64,000 bases of DNA from Deroplatys truncata. Its lineage: Eukaryota > Arthropoda > Insecta > Mantodea > Mantidae. Below are positions 31,790-42,924 of the stretch, in pieces. The notes under the pieces are model-generated. The model saw nothing but the letters and a program-made list of their open reading frames with translations. It did no database searches and was not told where the DNA came from. The number at the start of each line of letters is the position of its first letter. The stretch's first letter is position 1. The DNA is taken from assembly GCA_030765065.1 (NCBI GenBank), contig CM060978.1, positions 215,717,498 to 215,781,497 of the forward strand, written 5' to 3'. The translations under genes and the position numbers were made by a program.

Positions 31790-33478
31790 AAAATATTATG
31801 TGATACACTCACATGACTTTCTCTACCCTCTATCCTTTATTAAGTGGGTATATAAAATATTCTTGCTAAAGCTTATTGCTTTCTCTACTACGTATAGTAA
31901 GTAGTGGAAGTATTGCATTCCACCCAAAAATTCGATACCGAGATTTCACCGGAGGCCACCTGAATCCCAAAAAAGTATTTTTGGAAACATGTCGTGTGTG
32001 TGTCTGTCTGTCTGTCTGTCTGTCTGTGAACAGCATAACTCAGAAACGAACAGTCGGATAAACACCAAACTTGGTATTTGGGTTCAGTATCATCCCAGAG
32101 ATGCGACACGAAGGTTTTCAAAAAATCCGGCAACGCAGATTACCCTTTATTGAAACATTTTTCAAAAATTTTAATTTTCTCAAAAATGGCTATAACGATT
32201 TTGATTAAAACATTATATATTTAAGATACTTTCATGACAAATAAAATGTATATCTCAAATTTTCTGGGAATGTGCTCAAAAGTATTCTTCATTGTGAACG
32301 ACTTTTGCATAACTGGTAAACCATAAGAGATAGACAAAATTTTACTACACAAAAAATGTAGATTGCGTTAAAATACAGAATTTATGTCATATACATTTTT
32401 TTTTGAGTGAACCATTTTCGAGATATTGCTTGTTATTCCCTTAAATGTTCCAATACTTATACTTTTTCTCAAATGGGAATTCGTTATTCATTTTTATGTC
32501 CTGGACATACAAAGAGAATGGAATACTCCACATAGCAACCAGCTGTTAAAATATTTGACTATCGCTTAAATCCTACAAATTCCCCTTTCGCTACAAGAAA
32601 ATTAGCAAAAAGATTAACATCTCGATATCTCGATTAACATGAAGCATATGGAGAATAAGCTTTTGTAAAAATAGTTTATACAATAGTAGAGAAAGTCGTG
32701 TGAATGTAACACATATGTTTTTTCTATCAACTACGTTTTAATCCAAATAAACCTTTGCAGAAATAGCTACATTACACATTTCGTTAGGATACAAAGAGAA
32801 AAGCTCTAGTCAAATGTTTAAGAACTGGACGCTATATGCTGGCTTTAAAATTCCATATGTTTCTATGCATTCGTGAGAAACAACTGTAAATCGATGGGTT
32901 TTAAAAGAAATGACAAAGTACTGAAAAAATCGAACAATTAACAACGGTTATATTGGAAATGGTTGATGACTCAAAACAGTTATATGAAATAAATTGCGTG
33001 TTTTCGTCTATCTTTAACGTTTACTAGTTATACGAGATTATACAAAATTCCTTCAAAATTAAGGGGACTTCACAGGCTATTGCCAGGAAATTCAAGATGT
33101 ACATTTTATTTTTCACGTAAATATCTTTAATATGTGGTGTTTTAATCAAAATCGTTAGAGCTATTTTTAGAAAATAAAAAAATCGAAAAATTTTCCATAT
33201 AGTAAGGGTAGGGAGATTTTCTTGAAAATCTCCATTTCGCATCTTTGGAAGGTACTGAACCTAAATCACAAGTTTCGTAATTGTGCGAATGTTCGTTTTT
33301 GAGTTATGCTGATCACAGATACAACACACACACACGCACGCACGAACCATTTCTTTCTAAAAATGTTATTGGCTTTAGAAGACCTCAAAGCATGTATTTC
33401 CGGTGAAATCTCGGTATTGAAATTTTAGGTGGAATGCAATACTTTCTTTACCTATATGTGCGTGTAGAGAAAGTAAAA
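31790..33478 (-). mobile_element. Family F copy, minus strand, split by another F
   Basis: The piece 31790-31878 is the 3' end of a minus-strand copy (GTGATACACTCACATGACTT), and the piece 32718-33478 continues it to its 5' end (GTGTAGAGAAAGTAAAAA). A plus-strand copy lies between. The outer copy is quite diverged and belongs with the older copies; it has only a short AC/GC run at 33325-33342. Confidence 0.82.
31879..32717 (+). mobile_element. Family F copy, complete, nested
   Basis: Runs from CTTTCTCTACTACGTATAGT to GTAACACATATG. It has a short (GTCT)n tract at 32000-32024 and lacks the TACATGTTTTGAG stretch after the CACCGG block. Its orientation is opposite to that of the F copy it split. 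Confidence 0.9.
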
Positions 33479-33555
33479 ATAGCGTTTTGTTTAATCATGT
33501 CAACGTTGTAGTACCAATAGGTACTATCTAGTTGTACTGATTGTAGATAAACTGC

Positions 33556-33559
<4 letters not shown>

Positions 33560-33604
<45 letters not shown>
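33560..33604 (+). repeat. (AT)n microsatellite
   Basis: About 22 AT units, able to fold back on itself. Confidence 0.96.
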
Positions 33605-33606
<2 letters not shown>

Positions 33607-33689
33607 CTTAACCCGCGTGCTGAGGTTTTTGCCAGGCGGCAACGCTAATTTTCTTGTTTATGGGCGAAATGGTTATTACGTAACCGATA

Positions 33690-33852
33690 AAACACACACA
33701 CGCTTACTCATATCCAAACACCACAACCTGGGCATACCAGAAGACGTTCTTGATTAAAGAAAACTAAGTTGAGTCCAGCCGGGAATTAATTCCGGTACCC
33801 CTCACACAGCAGACAAATGCTCTACCGACTGAACTACATGATCCTTCATAGC
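33690..33852 (-). mobile_element. tRNA-derived SINE or tRNA-like fragment
   Basis: The minus strand has an A box TAGTTCAGTCGGTAGAGC and a weak B box GGAATTAATTCCCGG at a tRNA-like distance, followed by a short AT-rich body. The B box departs from the consensus, and no aminoacyl stem closes, so it is probably a decayed SINE rather than a tRNA gene. Confidence 0.55.
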
Positions 33853-34042
33853 AGTTAGTGTTTGTTTTCAAAAATTGGTCTTTAATTTAGCAAGGTCTCC
33901 TCTCTTTCTGTATGGAATCCCCTTTACAGTTCTGCTTAGGCAAACCTTTTGGCATCCGCGCTAACTGGAATAAACTAACTCAACGAAGAACGGCTTGTGT
34001 GGGCCATATGGTATGTGTGTGCGTATGTATGAACGGAGTATT

Positions 34043-34070
34043 TATGTATGTATGTATGTATGTATGTATG
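34043..34070 (+). repeat. (ATGT)n microsatellite
   Basis: Seven units of ATGT just before Tc1 copy E. Confidence 0.93.
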
Positions 34071-34088
34071 CAAGGACGCGTGTATTTA

Positions 34089-35267
34089 CACTATGTGATC
34101 AAAAGTATCCTGACACCCCCACAAACATACGTTTGAGGACGCATTCACTCTTGCAGACATACTTTCAATCAGGTGCTAGAAGGTTTCTTGGGAAATGGCA
34201 GCCCATTCTTCACGGAGTGCGGAAGTGGGGAGAGCTATCGATGTAGGTCGGTGAGGCCTGGCACGAAGTCGGCGTTCCAAAACATCCCAAAGATGTTCTA
34301 TAGGATTCAAGTCAGGATTCTGTGCAGGCCAATCCATTACAGGGATGTTATTGTCATGTAACACTCCGCCACAGCCCGTGCAGTATGAACAGGTGCTCGA
34401 TCGTGTTGAAAGATGCAATCGCCATCCCCGAATTGCTCTTCAACAGTGGGAAGCAAGAAGGTGCTTAAAATATCAATGTAGCTCTGCGCTGTGATCGTGC
34501 CACGCAAAACAACAAGAGGTGCAAGTCCCCTCCAGGAAAAACACAACCACGCCATAACACCACCACCTCCGAATTTCACTGTTGGCACTACACACGTTGG
34601 CAGATGACGTTCACCTGACATTCGTCATACCCACACCCTGCCATCGGATCGCCACATTGTATACCGTGATCCGTCACTCCACACAACGTTTTGCCACTGT
34701 TCAATCGTGTAATGTTGACGCTCCTTACACCAAGCGAGGCGTCGTTTGGCATTTTCCTGCGTGATGTGTGGCTTATGAGCAGCCGCTCGACCATGGAATC
34801 CAAGGTTTCTCACCTCACACCTAACTATCATAGTACTTGGAGTGGATCCTGATGCAGTTTGGAATTCCTGTGTGATGGTCTGGATAGATGTCTGCCTATT
34901 ACTCTTTACTACCCTCTTCAAATGTGGGCGGTCTCTGTCGGTCAACAGACGAGGTCGGCCTGTACGTTTTTGTACTGTACATGTCCCTTCACGTTTCCAC
35001 TTCACTATCACATCAGAAACAGTGGACCTAGGGATGTTTAGGGTGTGGAAATCTTGCGTACAGACTTCTGACACAAATGACACCCAATCACCTGACCACG
35101 TTCGAAGTCCGTGAATTCCACTGAGCGTCACATTCTGCTGTTTCACGATGTCTAATGACTACTGAGGTCGCGGATAATGAGTACCAGGCAGTAGGTGGCA
35201 GCACAATGTACCTAAGATGAAAAAGGTATGCTTGTGGGGGTGTCCGGATACTTTTGATCACATAATG
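34089..35267 (-). mobile_element. Tc1-like transposon copy E with swapped 3' end
   Basis: Flanked by TA at 34087-34088 and 35268-35269. Unlike the other copies, both ends carry the 5'-type subterminal sequence CCCACAAACATACG, and about 90 bp of the normal 3' end is missing, so the inverted repeats are about 46 bp rather than 29 bp. Confidence 0.94.
34176..35133 (-). pseudogene. Tc1-like transposase, nonsense at codon 2 and frameshifts
   Basis: The ATG at 35131-35133 is followed at once by TGA, where sister copies have GGA. A one-base deletion in the helix-turn-helix region (just before LNIPRSTVSD) is shared with copy F. From there the frame is open for about 150 residues through RPRLLTDRDRPHLKRVV and VVWSDGSRYTMW, where the residue after the first aspartate is glycine instead of glutamate. 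[17 protein letters not shown] follows in another frame, and DWPAQNPDLNPIEHLW lies after a missing base near 34361. The C terminus is cut by the end swap. Confidence 0.93.
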
Positions 35268-35269
35268 TA

Positions 35270-36110
35270 TGCATCAACGCAAATCGTGGTCTTCATTCCA
35301 ATGTGGTGAACCTAGTTACCCTGCAGTATAAGAGTTACTCATCTGGCATTTGAGCAAGACAGCCTCAGCTTCTAGCTTTCGTGTCTTATGGCGGGCCCCA
35401 TGGACGCTAGAGGGCTGCTTGGTCGACGAGTCGTTCATCGGCTTCTCTAGGCAGCTTCAACAGTATTGAACCTGGAACTTATGTAATAATTACCATAAAG
35501 GTTTTGGTTACGTTTTTACCAGAGCGATCCGGAAATAATGCTCACTGCGCATGGTCTCTCATCTCCATGCATTGACATGTCTACACATTGCATTATTAGT
35601 TATGCAAGTTTAATTCATTTGCTTAAACTCTTCTTTGTCTAGAAGCTTTAAAATGGACTGCGAAAATCAGATCAGGAGCTTTAATCGTTGCAATTAGTAT
35701 TAAAAAGTTCTGAGGGAAAAGTTCTCTCCCTGCATGTTGAAGTAATAAACAAGACAGGCATTTGTATGCTTTCCCTTTCTGGGAGAGAAGTGATCAGATG
35801 TTACGGGCTGTGTGTAACCTATTTATCAGCACAGCATGGTAAGTAATTATAAATTCAGATCATAATTATGCTATATTTAATAATGTAAGAGGTTTTTGCA
35901 CCTTCGTTACTCAGAAAAAAACGTATCCCAAAATTGTTTCATCTTCTCTCTATATGCCAAAGCAATTGGGAATACTGGCGTTACGTCATTACTATAGAAA
36001 ATTGCTATTATTGCCACGCATGAATACGCACGATATTGAATACACTAATGGCCTATTTATAATGGTAGGACTGCATAAATAAAGGTATGGTGATTAAGTA
36101 ACTGTGTGCA
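35270..36110. other. Apparently single-copy DNA without a gene
   Basis: No reading frame of note, no repeat shared with the rest of the window and no RNA gene seen. Confidence 0.6.
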
Positions 36111-36115
36111 TTTTT

Positions 36116-36911
36116 ACCTTCTCTACTACGTATAGTACGTAGGGGAAGTATTGCATTCCACCCAAAAATTTGATAACAAGATTTCACCGGAAATACATGT
36201 TTTGAGGCCTTCTGAATCAAAAAAAAAGTATTTTGGAAACATGGCCGTGTGTGTGTGTCTGTCTGTGAAGAGCATAACTCAGAAACGAACAGTCGGATAA
36301 ACACCAAACTTGGTATTTAGGTTCAGTATCTTCCAGAGATGCGACACAAAGGTTTTTAAGAAAATCACCCCACCCCAGATTACCCTTTACATGGAACATT
36401 TTACGAAAATTTTAATTTTCTCAAAAATGGCTCTGACAATTTTGATTAAAATATCATATATTTAAGAAACTTTCATGACAAATAAAATGTATATCTCAAA
36501 TTTTCTGGGAATGTCTCCAAAAGTATTCTTCATTGTGAACGACTTTAGCATAACTGGTAAACCATAAGAGATAGACAACATTTTACTACACAAAAATGTA
36601 GATCGCGTTAAAATACACAATTTATGTCATATAATTTTTTTTGTTGAGTGAACCATTTTTGAGATATTGCTTGTTATTCTCTTAAATTTTCCAATACTTA
36701 TAATTCGTTATTGATTTTTTTGTCCTGGTAATGCAAAGAGAATGGAATACTCCACATAGCAACCAGCTCTTAAAATATTTGACTATCGCTTAAAGATACC
36801 AATTCCCCTTGCATCTACAAGAAAATTAGCAATAAGATTAACATGAAGTATATGGAGAATAAGCGTTTGTAAAAATAGAATAGAGAAAGTCATGTGAGTG
36901 TAACGCTTCGG
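36116..36911 (+). mobile_element. Family F copy, complete
   Basis: 796 bp between ATTTTT direct repeats (36110-36115 and from 36912). Only a short GTGTGTCT run remains at the microsatellite position. The 3' end has lost about 15 bp around TTTGTACAAGAG. Confidence 0.9.
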
Positions 36912-37211
36912 ATTTTTTCTTGGAGTACCCTCGACATTAATACACTCTAGAAATTCCCTTGTGGATTCCTGTGATATTAAAATAAATTATATTTATCAGT
37001 GGGTTGATTCCCGAGTCACATGTAGTTCATAAGGTGCGTTTATTTTGGCAGGCTGCTTCAGCACGAAACGTGTTCAGTTCATGAGATTTTTGCAGGCTAC
37101 AGCGCAGCCAGCCCTCACCTCTCCTACTCTCCTCAAAAGAAAAGCGTCGATTTCCTCCACATCACCTCTGCACAGTGTTTGAAGCTGAACTGTTGCCTTA
37201 TTGTCTACGTA

Positions 37212-38488
37212 CGAGGGCTGTCCCAGAAGTACCCGACCTAACAAAGAAAACACAAAAATGTTGGGAAAAAACATCTTTATTTCTCTACATAATCTCCTTT
37301 CAGCTCGATACACTTTTCCCAGCGATGTTCAATAGCTTCGATACCCTGTTTATAGTGAGAACCGTCGAGTTCTGCAAAATAGCCATCAATTGCAAATTCC
37401 ACCTCTTCACTGTTGGCAAATATTTTGCCACCAAGCCATTTTTTCAACTTTGGAAACAGAAAATAATCAGAGGGGGCTACGTCTGGCGAATAGGATGCAT
37501 GAGTAAGCAATTCGAACTTTAACTCCTTGATTTTGACCATGGCGATAATGGATGTATGAACTGGTGCATTGTCTTGATGAAACAGAACTTTCTTTTTAGC
37601 TAAATGCGGCCGTTTTTACTTGATTTCACGCTGCAATAAGTTTGCATAATACTCGCCATTGATTGTTTTTCCTTTTTGAAGATAATCAATGAAAATTATC
37701 CCAAGTGCATCCCAAAAAACCTGACGCCATGACCTTGCTTGCAGATAGAACTGTCTTCGCCTTCTTTGCAGCCGATTCTCCCCTTTTAATCCACTGTTTT
37801 GATGTTCCTTCGCCTCAGGTGTGACGTGATGGACCCATGTTTCATCCATGGTTATGAACCGACACAAAAACTCGGCTTTATTGCAGCGAAACATCGCCAA
37901 ACGCGCTACTGAAACATCCTCATGAAGCTGCTTTCGTTCCATTGAGAGTAAACGCGGCACCCATCTTGCGCACAACTTTCTCATGTCTAAATTTTCAGTT
38001 GTATGCGATATACAGCACTTTTTGAAATGCCTACGATGTCTGGTAGCTCGCGCACTTTCAATCGACGGTCATCCAATACCATTCTGTGGATTTTCTTCAC
38101 AATTTCGGTGTGGTCACCTCATTTGGTCGACCACTTCGATGTTCGTTTTGGCAGCTCGAACGACCTCGCTTAAATTCTGCCACCGAATATTTTTCTGTTG
38201 TAAACGAAGGAGCAGACTCCCCCAGAGTAGAATCTAGCTCAGCTGTAATATTAGCTGGACTAAGATCTTTAAAATGAAAGTATTGTAACACATAACGATG
38301 ACCAGTTTTATCCATGTTTAAAAATTCGCTGAGAGAGTTCACTATTAATGACTGCCAAACTATTACTAAACAACGTAACATTGTCAAACTTCAAACTTAA
38401 GCTTTATGATACTTTCTACCATGGTTATTCGTTTGAAACAAGAACCGCTATGCATACGTCAGGCCGACTACTTCTGGAACTGCCCTCG
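37212..38488 (-). mobile_element. mariner transposon, full length
   Basis: 1277 bp between TA dinucleotides (37210-37211 and 38489-38490), the usual mariner size. The inverted ends read CGAGGGCTGTCCCAGAAGTA at the left and CGAGGGCAGTTCCAGAAGTA at the right. Both continue into a few more matching bases. Confidence 0.96.
37277..38315 (-). pseudogene. mariner transposase (DD34D type), broken
   Basis: Starts at the ATG at 38313-38315 (MDKTGHRYVLQYFHFKDLS). The N-terminal helix-turn-helix half includes FKRGRSSCQNEHRSGRPNEV. A frame break precedes MRKLCARWVPRLLSMERKQ. The first catalytic aspartate is in FITMDETWVHH, followed by VFWDALGIIFIDYLQKGKT. The C-terminal part has SYSPDVAPSDYFLFPKLKKWL, given here as two blocks SYSPDVAPSDYFLF and PKLKKWL, containing the third aspartate. 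It ends with GDYVEK at 37277. At least two frameshifts inactivate it, but the sequence is otherwise well kept. Confidence 0.95.
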
Positions 38489-38748
38489 TATATATGGATA
38501 GTTTTTTGAACTAAATGGATTTTAGTTATGATTGTGAGCTAACGTGTGTACGAAAATCCGCACGTCACTTTGTAGAAAGAACGTTTTTTTTTGTCACGTG
38601 TCTTAGCCGAACTTTCTTATTACGATAGGAACAGTAATGTTTTTATTTCTGAAATGTTACAACAAATAGTTTATTTTAAGTGCAAAAAATAATGAAATAA
38701 TACAGATGCGAAAATAAGTCAACATAAAAATCGCTATATGTAAATATA

Positions 38749-39969
38749 CACTATGTGATCAAAAGTATCCGGACACCCACACAAACATACGTTTTCCATC
38801 TTAGGTGCGTTATGCTGCCACCTACTGCCTGGTACTCATTATTCGCGACCTCAGTAGGCATTAGACATCGTGAAACAGCAGAATGGGACGCTCAGTGGAA
38901 TTCACGGACTTCGAACGTGGTCAGGTGATTGGGTGTCATTTGTGTCAGAAGTCTGTACGCAAGATTTCCACACCCTAAACATCCCTAGGTCCACTGTTTC
39001 TGATGTGATAGTGAAGTGGAAACGTAAAGGGACATGTACAGCACAAAAGCGTACAGGCCCACCCCGTCTGTTGACTGACAGAGACCGCCGACATTTGAAG
39101 AGGGTCGTAAAGAGTAATATCTATCCAGACCATCACACAGGAATTCTAAACTGCATCAGGATCCACTCCAAGTACTATGGCAGTTAGGCGTGAGGTGAGA
39201 AACCTTGAATTTCATGGTCGAGTGGCTGCTCATAAGCCACACATCACGCAGGAAAATGCCAAACGACTCCTCGCTTGGTGTAAGGAGCGTCAACATTACA
39301 CGATTGAACAGTGGCAAAACGTTGTGTGGAGTGACGAATCACGGTATACAATGTGGCGATCCGATGGCAGGGTGTGGGTATGGCAAATATACGGTGAACG
39401 TCATCTGCCAGCGTGTATAGTGCCAACAGTGAAATTCGGAGGTGGTGGTGTTATGGTGTGGTCGTGTTTTTCCTGGAGGGGACTTGCACCTCTTGTTGTT
39501 TTGCATGGCACGATCACAGCGCAGACCTACATTGATATTTTAAGCACCTTCTTGCTTCCCACTGTTGAAGAGCAATTCGAGGATGGCGATTGCATCTTTC
39601 AACATGATCGAGCACCTGTCCATACTGCACGGGCTGTGACAGAGTGGTTTCAAGACAATAACATCCCTGTAATGGACTGGCCCGCACAGAGTCCTGACTT
39701 GAATCTTATAGAGCACCTTTGGAATGTTTTGGAACGCCGACTTCGTGCCAGGCCTCACCGACCTACATCGATACCTCTCCTCAGTTCCGCACTCCGTGAA
39801 GAATGGGCTGCCATTCCCCAAGAAATCTTCGAACACCTGATTGAAAGTATGCCTGCGAGAGTGAAGGGTGGACCAACACCATATTGGCTTCCAGCATTGC
39901 TGATGGAGGGCGCCACGAACTTGTACGTCATTTTCAGCCAGGTGTCCGGATACTTTTGATCACATAGTG
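38749..39969 (+). mobile_element. Tc1-like transposon copy F, best preserved
   Basis: 1221 bp, flanked by TA at 38747-38748 and 39970-39971. Both inverted ends are intact, beginning CACTATGTGATCAAAAGTAT. The 5' end continues with CACAAACATACG and the 3' end with TGGCTGAAAATGACG. Confidence 0.96.
38883..39959 (+). pseudogene. Tc1-like transposase with open DD34E catalytic domain
   Basis: The ATG at 38883 begins MGRSVEFTDFERGQVIG. A one-base deletion in the helix-turn-helix segment (shared with copy E) and an 8-base deletion in [10 protein letters not shown] near 39115 shift the frame. From 39177 a frame of 260 residues is open to 39959. In it I see D53 (VVWSDES), D144 ([11 protein letters not shown]) and E179 (SPDLNLIEHLW), that is 34 residues between the last two, as in Tc1. 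An in-frame change near the end (PARVKGG) loses several residues and removes the usual stop, so the frame runs on into the terminal sequence. It would cleave DNA only if fused to a working DNA-binding part. Confidence 0.95.
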
Positions 39970-39971
39970 TA

Positions 39972-40511
39972 TTTCTTCTGAAGCTTCCAAAGATGATATT
40001 TGTGAATAAGTATCTGTAAATCATTTAGAAAAGAGGATATCAAATCATTGTCGCGTTGTCATCACACTAATTACAAAATTGAGAAGTTTTCTGTACTTAC
40101 TATCTGAGTCATTTATCCGTTATTTCATAATTTTGTAGACATCATTATGATTCTGTGGTACACTCTGCAGCAGTGTGTCGAGGCAGTTATCTTTTGCTTC
40201 GTTATTGGTACAGGACGTTGTGTTTCATCTCGTTTTTAAATGTAGATTTTACTTAACTCATGTAAACAGTGACAGAAAGGGCTTCAACGTGTCGTGTTCA
40301 TCATTCACAATCGCATGCTAACATAGAGAAAGGAGTATAATTTTGGTCTGTGGCATGACTAATGGCACCGAAATATTCTTTCTTCAGCGATTGAAGTCCT
40401 TGGTTACGGTACGATAAACTGCAACAATGGTAACACCACGCAGTTTTATGTCATGACTGCGGCGCTAATTAAAGCTACCTAAAAATCGTAGATCTAAAGG
40501 TTGATCACAAG
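39972..40511. other. Spacer without recognised features
   Basis: Ordinary AT-rich DNA; nothing shared with other parts of the window was noticed. Confidence 0.6.
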
Positions 40512-41378
40512 TGTGGCAGTAATTTGTATCACAATAATGTAAATGCCAGAGTGATTGTAGTGTAAATAAGCATGATTGTATGACATTGATTTGAGATGTT
40601 TGTTAATTATAAGCATTGTTAGGAAATAAGTTTACACGGCCTCACTGAAACTGACAATAAGAGCGGATAACAATGAGCGAGGGGGTGAGTTGAATATTAA
40701 TTAGAAGAGACAAACAAATGACGTCAGATTGGCGCACTTTTCTTAGAAATAGCGGGATTATTTTCCCTAGAGCATTTGTGTTCGTAATTTTGATTGGATA
40801 TAAAAATAGACGCTAATGTTGGCGCGTTTTATTAACCAATAGCAGCTCGGTTATAATGTTTAGGCATATCGGGGTGTGGGAGTATAAAAAGCTAAAGTCA
40901 GATGCAGATTTCGTCAGTCCAACAGAAGCATTCGCGTGTAATACGTCGATTAGTTTAACATAAGTATTCGTGAGTTATACGTCGCGTAGTTCAACGGAAG
41001 CATACATAAAGTACACGTTACGCAATTCTACAGAATCTCTCGCGTTGTAAAGTTAGTTATAAATGTGAAACACGCGAATTAATAATGTGCAGTAAATAAG
41101 TGATTATAGTGATATTAGAAAATATAACAGTTTCAGTCTGGCGTGTATCACGAGTCAATATGTGAACTCAATTAATTGTGACGGCAATAAAAGTGTAAAA
41201 ACAAATTCTTTTATCATTGTTATCTTTGAGTAACAAATCCTTTCCGTTTACACACCTTGTTCAAGAGATGTGCTCGACCGAGAAACAATAGCTAGCCGGA
41301 GGACAATGAACCCAACATTCAAAGTAGTAAAACAATAACAGGCGCTCAGAAATAAGATAACACGAAGTGACCGCGACA
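40512..41378 (+). mobile_element. LTR type A, possibly a 5' LTR
   Basis: Starts TGTGGCAGTAATTTGTATCA and ends ACCGCGACA, with TG...CA termini. It is related along its length to the minus-strand solo LTR at 19362-20206. TATA box, initiator, a block of about 36-bp repeats and AATAAA (41186-41191) lie in LTR order. The bases on the two sides (CAAG and AATT) differ, and a possible tRNA primer site begins four bases after the end, TGGCTCCCATACG, so it may be followed by internal sequence rather than being solo. Confidence 0.78.
40883..40918 (+). promoter_or_regulatory. LTR promoter: TATA box and initiator
   Basis: TATAAAAAG at 40883-40891 lies about 30 bp before TCAGTC at 40913-40918, an arthropod-type initiator. 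The spacing is that of a standard RNA polymerase II core promoter. Confidence 0.7.
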
Positions 41379-41594
41379 AATTGGCTCCCATACGTTGTGC
41401 ATATAAACATGAAGCATCTTCCAACTACCAACAAATAAACCACTTCACAAGGAATAGCTTTATAACATAACTGAAAGAAATCATACCTCCACTCGCGTAT
41501 TTTTGTCAATTGCGGATATTCTTCTCTCCCTTTCCGATTCTCTCTCTCTCTTCCAACTTCTTTTTTTCTCTCTCTCACTCTCTTTACCATCTAT
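41379..41594 (+). other. Possible internal leader of the LTR A element
   Basis: Starts with the primer-site candidate and goes into a pyrimidine-rich stretch (CTCTCTCTCT near 41545). No gag frame is visible. It is interrupted by LTR B at 41599 and seems to resume at 42387 with similar CTCTCTTCCTCTCAC sequence. Confidence 0.5.
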
Positions 41595-41598
41595 AACT

Positions 41599-42386
41599 TG
41601 AGGCGGTATTTTTAACACTTAAATTATTTCAGTCAGATTATATAATATAAAATAAAATACCAGCCCGCCTTAAAGCAATATGTGTATAAAATAACTTAAA
41701 AATTATGTAAGAGTCATTGTATTAATGTTTATATTATTATGTACATGTTCAATAATGTTATGTGAATGTGTTATGTAATTTAATAATGAGAGGAGCTGTG
41801 AGAATAATAGGTTAAAAGTTGCTGCTAACAATGAGGTAGCCTTGAAGCAATAATTAACTAGAAAGTTTAATAATACTACTGGTAATTCTTGGAGCAACAA
41901 TAATGTAACTTTTGAGACAGTTTATACAATATCCAATCAACAACCAGAAAAAAGCTTAAGTTAAATAAAAGTATACTATTGGAGTAGGAATAGCCAATCA
42001 GAAACAGAAATAGGGCAAATTGTACAAATTCAGAAGTCAGTTGCTAGTAGACAGCGTTCCTAACCGGACGCGAGACGCGTCCTCGAGAAGTTTAATACGT
42101 ATTCAGTGTGAGACAAAAATAATTTACGTGTTAAAAAAAGTGCAAGTAATTAATAAATAATCTCACAGCTCTCAATCCATGTCTCTAACAATAATACTGA
42201 CGCAGCCGAGGCAAGCATAAATATATAATATTTAAAGAAACAGTCAAATTACAAAGTTAATATTTTCAAACTTGGGGCGAAGGCTTCAGGAAGCTTTTTA
42301 TCATACGTGTGGTTGCAACTACTTCAAGTTCGGCTCCCCAACAGTCGAAATACAATACAACACCACCATAAAATTAACCTTCTTCA
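41599..42386 (+). mobile_element. Solo LTR, type B, with 4-bp target duplication
   Basis: 788 bp, beginning TGAGGCGGTATTTTTAACA and ending CTTCTTCA, flanked by AACT at 41595-41598 and 42387-42390. It contains an initiator-like TTCAGTGTGAG near 42100 and AATAAATAATC near 42158. A longer copy in the other orientation is at 46545-47552. Its start resembles that of LTR A (TGWSGCAGTATTTT pattern), so the two are probably related families. Confidence 0.87.
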
Positions 42387-42390
42387 AACT

Positions 42391-42924
42391 CCATCTCTCT
42401 TCCTCTCACTCCATATCTCTTACTATCTCTGAAACGTAGATGTTTTGAAAGTCGGTACAAAACATCTATTTCTGACATGTTAACCAAAATTAAAATTTAA
42501 AGAACCTGTTTCTATACTTATTGTGTTTTTCAGAACTATACTGCTTCCAACACTATCAGAAAAAAACAATATAAGTTCAAAATAATTATTTCGGGAGAGT
42601 GTTAATGTCCTTTAAGCGGGAAGGTCATATCGGATTATGAATTAAATGAAATGGGTGAAATGATGCTCAGGGTTCATATCGCTTATAGCTATCACATTCA
42701 TCTTCTGAGGATAAGAGATCTCCCCCCAAAAAGCTTGTAAAAGCTTATCCAGTCAGCTCGCCCCAGCGAAAATTCAAACTCGAGGCCTTTTAATTACGAA
42801 GCAATCACGCTACCCGTGCATCTCAGATGTGGACAAATGATAATGATTATGTGTTACAATAATTGTCTCCTGTATGCAAATAATAGTACCTTTTTAAATG
42901 TTCATCATCTAAAATATTTAAAAC
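42391..42924. other. Spacer with a weak tRNA-like patch
   Basis: The first part may belong to the LTR A internal region. At 42745-42835 the minus strand shows TGAGATGCACGGGTAGCG and GAGTTTGAATTTTC at tRNA-like spacing, a probable SINE relic. Nothing else is seen. Confidence 0.45.

Noticed and set aside
33783-33851. Functional tRNA gene
   Set aside because: A and B boxes are tRNA-like, but the acceptor stem does not close and the B box lacks GGTTC; a SINE head is more likely.
41261-41590. 109-codon minus-strand open frame as a gene
   Set aside because: It runs through the LTR A end and a pyrimidine-rich leader, and its charged N terminus comes from CTCT repeats.
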